From contig CAJTCY010000021.1 of assembly GCA_910575075.1 (NCBI GenBank), positions 22,889-86,888 on the forward strand: a DNA stretch of 64,000 nucleotides, read 5' to 3'. A program made the position numbers and the translations under genes. The notes under the pieces are model-generated. The model was not told the DNA's origin, made no database searches, and saw only the letters and a program-made list of their open reading frames with translations. This stretch comes from Lachnospiraceae bacterium. GTDB lineage: Bacteria; Bacillota; Clostridia; Lachnospirales; Lachnospiraceae. Positions 38,132 through 47,370 of this stretch are shown here, one piece after another (within the stretch, counting starts at the first letter, position 1; every line of letters starts with the position of its first letter).

Positions 38132-38190
38132 TACTCCATACGGTCAGAAATCAGACTTGTGAATTGCATGGAGCACTACAGGAGGAAGAA

Positions 38191-39138
38191 ATGGAGAGAA
38201 TAACAATCGTTTGTCTGCTGGGGAAAAAAATTTTGGCGAAAGGAAACACAGATACAGTGACAGACAATCTGGCAGAACTGGAAGAACTTCAGAAGATGGC
38301 AGAGCCAGGAGTATTAAAAGAGTATCTGGAAAAAACAGTTCCTTTTTTGGTGGATTTTGCGGTGCGGGCGCTGATGGCGCTTTTGATCTATGTGATTGGA
38401 AAGCGCATCATTAAGTGGCTGAGGAAGATATTGAAAAGAGCTTTACAGAAGTCTGGATTTGATGAAGGTGTGTGTCAGTTCCTGGATTCTTTTGCAAAGA
38501 TTACGTTAAATGTAATTCTGATTATGGCGGTGATCAACCAGCTTGGGGTGGCGACAACCTCAGTAGTGGCGGTTGTGGGTTCCGCAGGTCTTGCCGCAGG
38601 TCTTGCCCTGCAGGGAAGTCTTGCAAATTTTGCCGGAGGAGTGCTGATTTTATGGTTTAAACCTTTCAAAGTTGGGGATTATATTATTGAAGATACTCAT
38701 AAGAATGAAGGGACTGTATCTGAGATTATGATTTTCTATACCAAACTTGTGACCACAGATAACCGGACAGTAGTGATACCAAACGGGACACTTGCAAACT
38801 CCAGCCTTACCAACGTTACCCAGCAGAATAAGCGGCGCGTGGATTTGTATGTGGGAATTTCCTATGAGTCTGATATGAAGAAGGCAAAAGAGCTTCTTAC
38901 GAAGATGGTTTCAGAAGAGAAAGCACGTCTGGAAGAGGAAGAAATTGCGGTGTTTGTAGATGCGTTGGAGGACAGCAGCGTCCGCCTGGGCGGCAGGCTG
39001 TGGGTGGCGGCAGAAGATTACTGGAAAGTAAAGTGGAGGCTGACAGAACAGATCAAGGAGATTTTTGAGGAAAATCAAATTGAAATTCCTTATAATCAGA
39101 TTACAGTTTCCATAAAGCAGGAGTCGCAGAAATACTGA
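38191..39138 (+). CDS. Small-conductance mechanosensitive channel (MscS family)
   Basis: 315 aa from the ATG at 38191 (MERITIVCLLGKKILAKG), with CAGGAGGAAG upstream. A longer ATG frame from 38002 would read through the family D repeat and is rejected. Three transmembrane helices are visible; pore helix TM3 is 'VVGSAGLAAGLALQGSLANF', followed by 'AGGVLILWFKPFKVGDYI' and the beta domain signature 'VVIPNGTLANSSLTNVTQ'. MscS channels open under membrane tension to release solutes on osmotic downshock. The gene is bracketed by inverted family D copies. Confidence 0.92.
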   Translation: MERITIVCLLGKKILAKGNTDTVTDNLAELEELQKMAEPGVLKEYLEKTVPFLVDFAVRALMALLIYVIGKRIIKWLRKILKRALQKSGFDEGVCQFLDSFAKITLNVILIMAVINQLGVATTSVVAVVGSAGLAAGLALQGSLANFAGGVLILWFKPFKVGDYIIEDTHKNEGTVSEIMIFYTKLVTTDNRTVVIPNGTLANSSLTNVTQQNKRRVDLYVGISYESDMKKAKELLTKMVSEEKARLEEEEIAVFVDALEDSSVRLGGRLWVAAEDYWKVKWRLTEQIKEIFEENQIEIPYNQITVSIKQESQKY

Positions 39139-39209
39139 TTTCATTGACAATATTGGTAAAATATGCTAATCTTTTGTTCGTGGCGGAAACGCTGCAAAGT
39201 TTGTTTTTT

Positions 39210-39250
39210 TAGGAAAGACCTTGTCATGCTAAAGCATGAAAGTGCCTTTC
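39210..39250. repeat. Family C hairpin repeat, copy 2
   Basis: TAGGAAAGACCTTGT, stem CATGCT-AA-AGCATG, GAAAGTGCCTTTC. Relative to copies 1 and 3 the stem changes CACGCT/AGCGTG to CATGCT/AGCATG, a compensated pair. Other hairpins such as GAGAAT / ATTCTC follow up to about 39360, and no gene is seen there. Confidence 0.65.
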
Positions 39251-39375
39251 ACATGAAAGAACAAATAGCAATTATGAGCAGTTCGCGGAGAAGAAGTTGT
39301 TGCTTCGCAGCCCGCTCACGCGCAGAGAATACGTAAAACGCATTCTCTTTCATAAAGAGATAAAGGGTTTGAAAA

Positions 39376-39729
39376 GGGGCTGCCGCACGGACCTAAATTG
39401 CAAAGCATAGATTCGTTCAAAAGGTTTACATTGCAAAGCAGTGCAAACAATATGCACAAAAATTATCTTGAGAAACTAGTACAACGAAAATTAAGTCTTT
39501 GATATATTCACGCAGGATAATTGTTTCAGATACAAGGAAGAAAAACGACGGCGTAGCGGTGGTTACGACTAGGTTTTCTGACATAGTAGCTGGACAATTA
39601 GGCAAGTGAAGATGTTAATTATTTAATATTCGTTGTACTAGCTTCTCAGAGTGATTTTTGTGCATTTTATCTTTACCGCTTCAGCGGAAAGATAATTTGA
39701 ACGAATCAATATATGAGTGCAGCAGCCCC
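39376..39729. repeat. Family B multi-hairpin repeat, copy 3, interrupted by a family D element
   Basis: Arms GGGGCTGCCGCAC / GTGCAGCAGCCCC and GATTCGTTCAAA / TTTGAACGAATC. Internal hairpins: GTTTACATTGC-AAA-GCAGTGCAAAC; TGCACAAAAAT (39453-39463) with ATTTTTGTGCA (39654-39664); TTATCTTTACCGC / GCGGAAAGATAA. The order of stems matches family A. The tip of the TGCACAAAAAT hairpin is split by family D copy 2. Confidence 0.82.
39476..39641. repeat. Family D element, copy 2 (158 bp between CTAG repeats)
   Basis: Element 39480-39637, between CTAG at 39476-39479 and 39638-39641. Its reverse complement differs from copy 1 at three positions by eye. Removing it and one CTAG restores TGAGAAACTAGCTTCTCA, a hairpin tip of family B copy 3. 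Confidence 0.9.
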
Positions 39730-39763
39730 TATGAAGTTAAATAGTTTGAAAGGACGCAAAAAT

Positions 39764-42679
39764 ATGAATTTTGATCAATTGACAGCATATGAGGTGCTGG
39801 AGGAAAAGAAACTGGACGATATAAAATCGGAAGGTTTTCTGCTCCGGCATAAGAAGAGCGGTGCAAGGCTTAGCCTGATTTCTAATGAAGATGAAAATAA
39901 GGTGTTTTATATAGGGTTCCGCACCCCGTCTCTGGACAGCACCGGAGCGGCGCATATTCTGGAACATTCCGTGTTGTGCGGTTCCAGAAAATTCCCGGTA
40001 AAAGATCCTTTTGTGGAACTGGTTAAGAGTTCTCTCAATACGTTTTTAAATGCAATGACGTATTCAGATAAAACGATTTATCCAGTGGCGAGCTGCAATG
40101 ACAAAGATTTCCAGAATTTGATGGAAGTGTATATGGATGCAGTGTTATACCCAAATATCTATCAGTATAGGGAAATTTTCTGTCAGGAAGGCTGGCATTA
40201 TGAGATGGAGGATCTGGATGCTCCCCTTACAATTAATGGAGTAGTATACAATGAAATGAAGGGAGTTTTTTCTTCACCGGACGAGGTGCTGAGCAGGGAG
40301 ATCATGAGCGCACTTTATCCAGATACTTCATATTTCTTTGAATCTGGCGGAGATCCGGAAGTAATACCGGAATTGTCTTATGAGAAGTTTCTTGCTTTTC
40401 ACCAGAAATATTATCATCCGGCTAATTCCTATATTTATCTCTATGGCGACATGAATATGGAAGAGAAATTAAGGTGGCTGGATCAGGAATATCTTAATAA
40501 GTTTGATAAGATTGAGTTAGATTCTCAGGTCAAGGTACAAAAACCTTTTGAGAAAATGCGTCAGGTGGAATTTTCCTACAATATATCCAGCGGGGAATCG
40601 CTGGAGGACAATACCTATCTTTCTTACAATGTGAGTACCGGAAATATTCTGGATAAAACATTGTATGTGGCGTTTGACATTCTGGATTATGCCCTGCTGT
40701 CCGCACCGGGAGCACCCTTAAAGCAGGCCCTGCTGGATGCTAAGATCGGCAAGGACATTATGGCATCTTTTGACAATTCTACTCTGCAGCCATTGTTTTC
40801 TATTGTGGCAAAGAACAGTAATTTAGAGAAAAAGGAAGAATTTCTGGGGATTATCAGAAAGATACTGAAAGAACAAGTGGAGCAAGGCATCAACAAGAAA
40901 TCTCTCCTTGCAGGAATCAACAGTTATGAATTCCAGTATCGAGAAGGAGATTTCGGCGCATACCCGAAAGGGTTGATGTTTGGTATCCGCTGTCTGGACA
41001 GCTGGCTGTATGATGACAGCAAGCCGTTCCTGCATCTGGAGGAGCTTGAAATTATTGAATATCTGAAAGAGCAGGTTCATACTGGCTATTTTGAAGGGTT
41101 GGTGCAGAAATATCTGCTGGATAATCCGCATGCGGCAATGGTAGTGGCAAAACCGGAATACGGTTTGAATGCTAAAAAAGAAGAAGCGCTGAATGAAAAA
41201 CTGCAGGCGTATAAAACATCCCTCAGCGAAAAAGAACGGCAGGAAGTGATAGATTTTACCCGTCATTTACGTAATTATCAGGAGGAACCCTCTTCGCCTG
41301 CGGATATGGAGAAACTGCCGGTGCTTACCAGAGAGGATATCAAGAAAGAGGGAGAGAAGCTTTATAACCGTGAGAAGTATGTGGATGACACCCTCATGCT
41401 CTGCCACGATATTGATACCAATGGCATCGCCTATTTCAGCCTGATGTTTGATGTGTCAGCAATTTCAGCAGAGAAGATACCATATCTTGGAATCTTAAAG
41501 TCTGTTTTAGGGTATGTGGATACAAACAAGCATACGTTTCCGGAACTTGCCAACGAGATTAATCTGCACACAGGGGGCATTTTCAGCAATATTGGAATTT
41601 ATCCCTGCACGGAGGGAGATAGTATTTCCCTCAAATATGAAGTAAAGGCAAAAACATTGTACCGTGAGATTCCAAAGACGATAGAGATCATTCAGGAGAT
41701 CATATCAGGAAGCAATTTTAGAAAACAGGAGCGTCTGTATGAAATCCTTGCGCAGTTGAAATCCAGACTGCAGATGAGTTTAAGCTCTGCGGGGCATTCC
41801 ATTTCTTCTATGCGTGCCATGTCCTATTTCTCAGAGAGCGCCAAGTACACAGATATGACCCAGGGAATTGAATTTTATCAGCTTGTAAAGGAGTTAGAAG
41901 AGAACTTTGAGCAAAAGAAGGAAGGGCTTAGCCAGACACTGGAAGAACTAGTGAGAGAGATATTCTGTAAAGAGAATCTGATGCTCAGTGTTGGGGCGGA
42001 GCCTGAGGGAATGGAACAGGTGGAACATCAAATTCCGGGGATGAAAGCGGTCTTATTTACACGGGAGTCAGAGAAACAGAGAGTTTTGCCGTTCTTGAAA
42101 AAGAAGAATGAAGGCTTTTTGGATGCCTCTCAGGTACAGTATGTGTCCCGTGCCGGAAATTTCCGGAAAGAAGGCTATGAGTATACAGGAGCGCTTAAGA
42201 TTTTAAGAGTATTGCTTAATTATGATTATCTGTGGATGAATATCCGGGTTATGGGAGGCGCTTACGGCTGCATGAGCGGATTTACCAGAAAAGGTGACGC
42301 ATACTTTACCTCTTACCGTGATCCCAATTTGAGCAGAACCAATGAGGTATATGAGGGAATTCCGGAGTACCTTGAACAGTTTGCAGTGGATGAAAAGGAG
42401 ATGACAAAATATATCATCGGAACTTTCAGCAGCTTAGATGCGCCGCTGACTCCGGCCGGCAAGACAGGGCGCAGCGCCACAGCGTATCTCACAGGGGTTA
42501 CAGATGAAATGATCCAGAAGGAGCGGCAGCAGATTTTAAATGCCAGCCAGGAGGATATCCGCAACTTGTCTGGTATTGTCCGTGCGATATTAAAAGAAGA
42601 AGCAATCTGTGTCATTGGAAATGAAGAAAAACTCAAAGAAGAGAAAGCGTTGTTTACGGAACTGAAAAACCTGTATTAA
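39764..42679 (+). CDS. M16C-family metallopeptidase (presequence-protease-like)
   Basis: 971 aa from the ATG at 39764 (MNFDQLTAYEVLEEKKL), with GAAAGGACG upstream; an ATG at 39713 in the same frame lies in the end of a family B repeat and is rejected. The inverted zinc motif HxxEH is in 'GAAHILEHSVLCGSRKFPVK' and the distal Glu probably in 'NEMKGVFSSPDEVL'. The length fits the one-chain clamshell of PreP/Cym1-type M16C enzymes, which degrade peptides in an enclosed chamber. No signal peptide, so a cytoplasmic peptide-clearing role is inferred. era follows 18 nt later. Confidence 0.92.
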   Translation: MNFDQLTAYEVLEEKKLDDIKSEGFLLRHKKSGARLSLISNEDENKVFYIGFRTPSLDSTGAAHILEHSVLCGSRKFPVKDPFVELVKSSLNTFLNAMTYSDKTIYPVASCNDKDFQNLMEVYMDAVLYPNIYQYREIFCQEGWHYEMEDLDAPLTINGVVYNEMKGVFSSPDEVLSREIMSALYPDTSYFFESGGDPEVIPELSYEKFLAFHQKYYHPANSYIYLYGDMNMEEKLRWLDQEYLNKFDKIELDSQVKVQKPFEKMRQVEFSYNISSGESLEDNTYLSYNVSTGNILDKTLYVAFDILDYALLSAPGAPLKQALLDAKIGKDIMASFDNSTLQPLFSIVAKNSNLEKKEEFLGIIRKILKEQVEQGINKKSLLAGINSYEFQYREGDFGAYPKGLMFGIRCLDSWLYDDSKPFLHLEELEIIEYLKEQVHTGYFEGLVQKYLLDNPHAAMVVAKPEYGLNAKKEEALNEKLQAYKTSLSEKERQEVIDFTRHLRNYQEEPSSPADMEKLPVLTREDIKKEGEKLYNREKYVDDTLMLCHDIDTNGIAYFSLMFDVSAISAEKIPYLGILKSVLGYVDTNKHTFPELANEINLHTGGIFSNIGIYPCTEGDSISLKYEVKAKTLYREIPKTIEIIQEIISGSNFRKQERLYEILAQLKSRLQMSLSSAGHSISSMRAMSYFSESAKYTDMTQGIEFYQLVKELEENFEQKKEGLSQTLEELVREIFCKENLMLSVGAEPEGMEQVEHQIPGMKAVLFTRESEKQRVLPFLKKKNEGFLDASQVQYVSRAGNFRKEGYEYTGALKILRVLLNYDYLWMNIRVMGGAYGCMSGFTRKGDAYFTSYRDPNLSRTNEVYEGIPEYLEQFAVDEKEMTKYIIGTFSSLDAPLTPAGKTGRSATAYLTGVTDEMIQKERQQILNASQEDIRNLSGIVRAILKEEAICVIGNEEKLKEEKALFTELKNLY

Positions 42680-42697
42680 ATTTCCAAAGGAGAAAGT

Positions 42698-43609
42698 ATG
42701 GAAACAAATTTTAAATCTGGATTTGTGACCCTGGTAGGAAGGCCCAATGTGGGCAAGTCTACTTTAATGAATCGGCTGATCGGGCAGAAGATTGCCATTA
42801 CCTCCAAAAAACCTCAAACTACCCGCAACCGGATTCAGACGGTATACACGGATGAAGAACGTGGGCAGATCGTCTTTCTGGATACTCCAGGAATCCACAA
42901 GGCGAAAAATAAGCTGGGGGAATATATGGTAAATGTTGCGGAGAGGACATTAAAAGAGGTAGACTTGATTCTCTGGCTGGTAGAGCCCAGCAATTTTATT
43001 GGGGCGGGAGAACGCCATATTTTGGAAAAACTGCAGAAGGTAAACACTCCGGTGATCCTTATTATCAATAAGACAGATACTGTGAAAAGGGAAGAAATCC
43101 TTGGATTCATTGATACTTACCGCAGGGAGTATGAGTTTGCGGAAATAGTTCCCCTCTCTGCCCTGCGGGGAGAGAATACAGAGATTCTGCCTGATTTGAT
43201 TTTTAAATATCTTCCCTATGGACCGATGTTCTATGATGAAGATACGATTACAGATCAGCCGGAGCGGCAGATTGTGGCAGAGATCATCCGGGAAAAATCC
43301 CTCCATGCTTTGGAGGAAGAGATTCCGCATGGGATTGCAGTGACCATTGAACGGATGAAGGAGCGGGCGAAAGGCGGAATCATAGATATTGACGCAGAAA
43401 TTATCTGTGAGAGGGATTCCCATAAGGGAATTATTATTGGAAAAGGCGGCAGCATGCTGAAAAAAATTGGGTCCAACGCCAGGTTTGAAATTGAGCGTTT
43501 TCTGGACAGCAAAGTGAACTTAAAGCTTTGGGTGAAGGTGAAAAAAGACTGGAGGGACAGTGATTTTCTGATTAAGAACTTCGGTTACCGGGAAGATGAG
43601 GATTATTAA
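42698..43609 (+). CDS. era: GTPase Era
   Basis: 303 aa. G1 is 'LVGRPNVGKSTLMNRLIGQK', G2 includes 'QTTRNRIQ', G3 'LDTPGIHKAKNKLGEYM', G4 'LIINKTDTVK' and G5 'PLSALRGENT'. The C-terminal KH domain contains 'KGIIIGKGGSMLKKIGSNAR'. Era binds the 3' end of 16S rRNA and assists 30S assembly. It precedes the YqzL-like ORF and recO, the usual Firmicutes order. Ribosome binding site AAAGGAGAAAG. Confidence 0.98.
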   Translation: METNFKSGFVTLVGRPNVGKSTLMNRLIGQKIAITSKKPQTTRNRIQTVYTDEERGQIVFLDTPGIHKAKNKLGEYMVNVAERTLKEVDLILWLVEPSNFIGAGERHILEKLQKVNTPVILIINKTDTVKREEILGFIDTYRREYEFAEIVPLSALRGENTEILPDLIFKYLPYGPMFYDEDTITDQPERQIVAEIIREKSLHALEEEIPHGIAVTIERMKERAKGGIIDIDAEIICERDSHKGIIIGKGGSMLKKIGSNARFEIERFLDSKVNLKLWVKVKKDWRDSDFLIKNFGYREDEDY

Positions 43610-43773
43610 TAATTGTTCTGGCCAGTGCGGTGAGATGGAAGTGTAAGACAGTTCTGCCAGATTTTTGATAGTATAACAGTATGCGGAAAGGAAACCCTAT
43701 TTTTAGAGATAACGCTGCAGAAGTTTTTCAAAGAGAAAGCAGCAGATAGACAGAAGAACAGGGGGCCGCCGTA

Positions 43774-43989
43774 ATGATAGAGCAGGAATGGATGAAATTT
43801 GCAAGTACAGGGAGTGTTCAGGATTATTTAAGTTACAGGAGCCATCAGGAGGCAGAGAGTGTTTATGGAGATGCCACTGCCTCCATGCTGGCTGGCAGAA
43901 ACAGTACAGGCAGGAGTGTGAAGGGATATGGGTCAGACCATAGTGCTGACGGGTATGGTGCTGTCAGCAGTCCCAGTGGGAGAATGTGA
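43774..43989 (+). CDS. YqzL-like small protein overlapping recO
   Basis: 71 aa starting at ATG 43774 (MIEQEWMKFASTGSVQDYL). The N-terminal 22 residues match the YqzL pattern (W..F..TG....YL.Y) found between era and recO in other Firmicutes; the remaining Ser/Gly-rich tail is unlike it. The 3' end overlaps recO by 62 nt in another frame, which suggests translational coupling. Function is unknown. The ribosome binding site is weak. Confidence 0.6.
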   Translation: MIEQEWMKFASTGSVQDYLSYRSHQEAESVYGDATASMLAGRNSTGRSVKGYGSDHSADGYGAVSSPSGRM

Positions 43990-44698
43990 TAAAAGAATCG
44001 TTCTTTTAACTAAGGAAAGAGGAAAGATTTCAGCCTTTGCCAGAGGAGCAAGACGTCCAGGCAGTCAGGTGATGGCAGCCAGCAGCCCTTTTGCATTCGG
44101 GCAGTTTGAGGCATATGAGGGAAGAAGTTCTTATACTGTGGTAAAGGCGGATATCTCCAACTATTTTCGAGAGCTTACGCAGGATTTGGAAGGAACCTAC
44201 TACGGATTTTATTTTATGGAAGTGGCAGATTATTATTCCAGAGAAAATGCAGATGAGGTTCCTATGCTTAAGCTGCTATACCAGTCTTTGCGGGCATTGG
44301 AGAGCAGAAAGCTTGCAAACCGGCTCGTACGCCGGATTTTTGAGCTGCGTGCCATGGTGATAAATGGAGAATATCCCAATGTATTTTCATGTTTAAAGTG
44401 CAAAAAGGAAGGGAAACTTACGTATTTTCACGTAAAAAGCGGCGGAACGCTCTGTGAGGACTGCGGCAGGAGAGAACATGCTCTGGAACTGGATGAGTCT
44501 ACCTTGTATACCCTGCAGTATATTATAACAGCGCGTATTGAAAAACTCTATACTTTTACGGTTTCTCAGGAGGTTCTTAAGAAACTGGAACAGATTATGA
44601 ACGAGTACATGGCATTTTACATAGACCGGAAATTTCATGCATTGCAGGTACTGGAAGAGAATGAGGGATTTGCTTATTTAATCGGAAATTCTATTTAG
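43928..44698 (+). CDS. recO: DNA repair protein RecO
   Basis: 256 aa. The N-terminal OB fold starts 'TIVLTGMVLSAVPVGECDKR' and 'VLLTKERGKISAFARGARRP'; a helical domain follows, with four cysteines in 'CLKCKKEG' and 'LCEDCGRREH' as in zinc-binding RecO proteins. RecO loads RecA with RecR and anneals single strands. The ATG at 43928 has AAGGG upstream and lies within the YqzL-like ORF. Confidence 0.94.
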   Translation: MGQTIVLTGMVLSAVPVGECDKRIVLLTKERGKISAFARGARRPGSQVMAASSPFAFGQFEAYEGRSSYTVVKADISNYFRELTQDLEGTYYGFYFMEVADYYSRENADEVPMLKLLYQSLRALESRKLANRLVRRIFELRAMVINGEYPNVFSCLKCKKEGKLTYFHVKSGGTLCEDCGRREHALELDESTLYTLQYIITARIEKLYTFTVSQEVLKKLEQIMNEYMAFYIDRKFHALQVLEENEGFAYLIGNSI

Positions 44699-44786
44699 AT
44701 TTCATGATAAGCGTTCTCTGCATTTATTCTGAATAGTTTTCTAATTTTCGTCTGTCCCGCTTAAAATAAAGCTTAAAAATCAGCAG

Positions 44787-44815
44787 TTGCAATAAACCGC
44801 CGAAAAGGTTATAAT
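44787..44815 (+). promoter_or_regulatory. Predicted promoter of the lipoprotein gene
   Basis: TTGCAA (44787-44792), 17-nt spacer, TATAAT (44810-44815), 38 nt before the start codon. Confidence 0.75.
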
Positions 44816-44852
44816 ATTTTAGATTCACGTTAAGACTTTCAGGAGGTTGATT

Positions 44853-45473
44853 ATGAAAAGAATAATTTGCATCAGTCTGGTCTGTATGGTAATGACCGGA
44901 TTATTCAGCGCATGCGGAAAATCTTTGGAAGCAGACCGTGATACTGTGTACGTACAGAAGAGAGGTGCCATAATCAGTGCGGCTATTGCGGATTTTGACA
45001 AAGATTACTACGATGAAGAAGAGCTGAAATCATTTGTAGAAGAGAGAGTGGAGGAGTACCAGCAGGAAGAGGGGAAGGACAGTGTAAAGATTGATAAATT
45101 CTCAGTAGAGGAAGGTGTAGCCAAATTATATATGAAATATGATGACTATGAGGTTTATCAGGACTTTAATGAAGTGAAATTATTTGCCGGGACAGTTCCC
45201 CAAGCTTTGGCGGCAGGATATGACTTTGATGCGGAGTTTACCAAAGTTGAGGACGGGAAAGCTGCCGGAAGCATAGAGAATACAGAAGTGGTGGATACAG
45301 ATTATAAGGTAGTTATTTTAAGTGAGAAAGTGGATGTAAAGGTGGACGGTACGATTCAGTACATGTCTTCCGAATATACTTCTGTGAAGGAAAAAGATAC
45401 TGTATCCATTCAGGTTCCTGAGGAAGCTGGAGATGGTGAAGAACTGTCTTTGGTTTATATTGTATATAAATAA
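44853..45473 (+). CDS. Predicted lipoprotein of unknown function
   Basis: 206 aa from the ATG at 44853, with AGGAGG 6 nt upstream. A type II signal peptide is visible: 'MKRIICISLVCMVMTGLFSAC', with Cys21 as the lipidation site in FSAC. The mature part is acidic and beta-rich, with 'AIADFDKDYYDEEELKSFVE' and a C-terminal all-beta stretch ending 'ELSLVYIVYK'. I do not recognise a named family. It stands alone between recO and glyQS with its own promoter, so it is probably monocistronic. Confidence 0.75.
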   Translation: MKRIICISLVCMVMTGLFSACGKSLEADRDTVYVQKRGAIISAAIADFDKDYYDEEELKSFVEERVEEYQQEEGKDSVKIDKFSVEEGVAKLYMKYDDYEVYQDFNEVKLFAGTVPQALAAGYDFDAEFTKVEDGKAAGSIENTEVVDTDYKVVILSEKVDVKVDGTIQYMSSEYTSVKEKDTVSIQVPEEAGDGEELSLVYIVYK

Positions 45474-45604
45474 TAAGAAGATATTCCATACCTGGCACAA
45501 CAAATATTAAGTATCTGGTATGTTTGCGCAGAATATGTATTTCCGATCAATATGCCAGTTGATTACTGTTTGTTATACTGGAAGGAAAAGAAAGAGGTAG
45601 CGTT

Positions 45605-47002
45605 ATGGAAAAAACAATGGAAAAAATCACAGCATTGGCAAAAGCAAGAGGATTTGTATATCCTGGTTCTGAAATATACGGTGGGCTTGCCAATACCTGG
45701 GATTATGGTAATCTGGGTGTAGAGCTGAAAAACAATGTAAAAAAAGCATGGTGGCAGAAGTTTGTCATGGAGAATCCCTATAATGTGGGCGTTGATTGCG
45801 CTATTTTAATGAATCCTCAGACATGGGTGGCGTCCGGACATCTTGGAGGATTTTCCGATCCTCTGATGGACTGTAAGGAATGCCATGAGCGTTTTCGTGC
45901 AGATAAGATTATTGAAGATTTTGCAGAAGAGAAAGGCATTACGCTGGATTCTTCCGTAGATGGCTGGAGCCAGGAGGAAATGGTAAAGTTTATTGAGGAA
46001 CATCAGATTCCATGCCCTACCTGCGGAAAGCATAATTTTACAGATATTCGTCAATTTAACCTGATGTTCAAGACATTTCAGGGAGTGACCGAGGACGCTA
46101 AAAATACAGTTTATTTAAGGCCTGAGACGGCACAGGGTATTTTTGTGAATTTTAAGAATGTCCAGAGAACTTCCCGTAAAAAGATTCCTTTTGGCATTTG
46201 CCAGATTGGGAAGTCTTTCCGAAATGAGATTACCCCGGGCAATTTTACCTTCCGTACCAGAGAGTTTGAACAGATGGAGCTGGAGTTTTTCTGCGAGCCA
46301 GGCACAGACCTTGAGTGGTTCCAGTATTGGAGAGGTTTCTGCCGTGACTGGCTGTTATCGCTTGGCATGAAGGAAGAAGAGCTTCGCCTCAGAGACCATG
46401 ATCCGGCAGAGCTTGCGTTCTACAGCAAGGCAACTACAGATTTTGAATTTCTGTTCCCATTTGGATGGGGTGAATTGTGGGGAATTGCGGACCGTACTGA
46501 TTATGACCTGACCCAGCATCAGAATACGTCTGGACAGGATATGAGTTATTTTGATGATGAAAAGAAGGAGAAATACATTCCTTATGTTATTGAACCTTCT
46601 CTGGGAGCAGACCGTGTAGTACTTGCTTTTCTGTGCGCTGCTTATGATGAAGAAAATATCGGCACAGATGAGAAGCCGGATATGCGGACCGTGCTTCATT
46701 TCCATCCAGCCCTTGCCCCAGTGAAAATTGGAATCCTGCCTCTTTCTAAGAAACTGAATGAAGGTGCGGAAAAGATATATACGCAGTTGTCAAAGAAATA
46801 TAATTGTGAATTTGACGACAGGGGAAATATTGGAAAACGTTACAGACGCCAGGATGAGATCGGTACGCCTTTCTGTGTTACATACGATTTTGAGTCTGAA
46901 AATGATGGTGCAGTGACGGTGCGTGACCGTGATTCTATGGAGCAGGAGCGAATTAAGATTGATGAGCTTGACGCATATTTTGCAGATAAGTTTGATTTTT
47001 AA
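45605..47002 (+). CDS. glyQS: Glycyl-tRNA synthetase, dimeric type
   Basis: 465 aa class II synthetase of the alpha2 type. '[20 protein letters not shown]' is the N-terminus, motif 2 '[21 protein letters not shown]'-like sequence follows '[15 protein letters not shown]', and motif 3 is '[15 protein letters not shown]'. The anticodon-binding domain is about 355-460. A cysteine-bearing insert ([22 protein letters not shown]) looks like a small zinc-binding module. No T-box leader is found in the 131-nt gap upstream. Ribosome binding site AAAGAGGT. Confidence 0.97.
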   Translation: MEKTMEKITALAKARGFVYPGSEIYGGLANTWDYGNLGVELKNNVKKAWWQKFVMENPYNVGVDCAILMNPQTWVASGHLGGFSDPLMDCKECHERFRADKIIEDFAEEKGITLDSSVDGWSQEEMVKFIEEHQIPCPTCGKHNFTDIRQFNLMFKTFQGVTEDAKNTVYLRPETAQGIFVNFKNVQRTSRKKIPFGICQIGKSFRNEITPGNFTFRTREFEQMELEFFCEPGTDLEWFQYWRGFCRDWLLSLGMKEEELRLRDHDPAELAFYSKATTDFEFLFPFGWGELWGIADRTDYDLTQHQNTSGQDMSYFDDEKKEKYIPYVIEPSLGADRVVLAFLCAAYDEENIGTDEKPDMRTVLHFHPALAPVKIGILPLSKKLNEGAEKIYTQLSKKYNCEFDDRGNIGKRYRRQDEIGTPFCVTYDFESENDGAVTVRDRDSMEQERIKIDELDAYFADKFDF

Positions 47003-47037
47003 TTAATGTATTTTTTGTAATTGTAAGAAACTTTTGG

Positions 47038-47084
47038 AGCACTCATTGCTAACTGAAGGAAAAGTTAACAACGAGTGCTTTTAT
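47038..47084 (+). terminator. Rho-independent terminator after glyQS
   Basis: AGCACTCATTGCTAAC pairs with GTTAACAACGAGTGCT, followed by TTTTA. Confidence 0.88.
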
Positions 47085-47276
47085 TCATGCTATAAACAGG
47101 ATTAAGGCGTCAATTTGTCCGGCTATGTGGTTTGAAGCGTCTTGCAGCGCCACAGGCTGGTACGGACAGCGGATGATAATGCTGCCTGTTTCAAATGTAC
47201 AAACCTGGATTTAGAGGCTCTGTTTTATTTTTATACCTGTTTTTGGAAAAAAGTATCCAGAATCTTGAAAAAAATG

Positions 47277-47304
47277 TTGCTAATCGAAAAAAGTATGTTA
47301 CAAT
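47277..47304 (+). promoter_or_regulatory. Predicted promoter of ppdK
   Basis: TTGCTA (47277-47282), 16-nt spacer, TACAAT (47299-47304). It implies a 5' leader of about 165 nt. The stretch 47085-47270 shows no gene. Confidence 0.6.
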
Positions 47305-47370
47305 AATTGTGTGTCCTTTAAAAGAGGTGCATACAAATTGTAAACTTGTGAGGGTCCAAGGCTGAAAAAT

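Noticed and set aside
38002..38190. N-terminal extension of mscS
   Set aside because: The extra 63 residues are the translation of the family D repeat; a strong AGGAGG site supports the ATG at 38191.
39713..39763. N-terminal extension of the M16C peptidase
   Set aside because: The extra codons start in the family B right arm; the ATG at 39764 matches the family start better.
45474..45604. T-box leader upstream of glyQS
   Set aside because: The gap is too short and no T-box specifier or TGGNACCGCG-like sequence is present.
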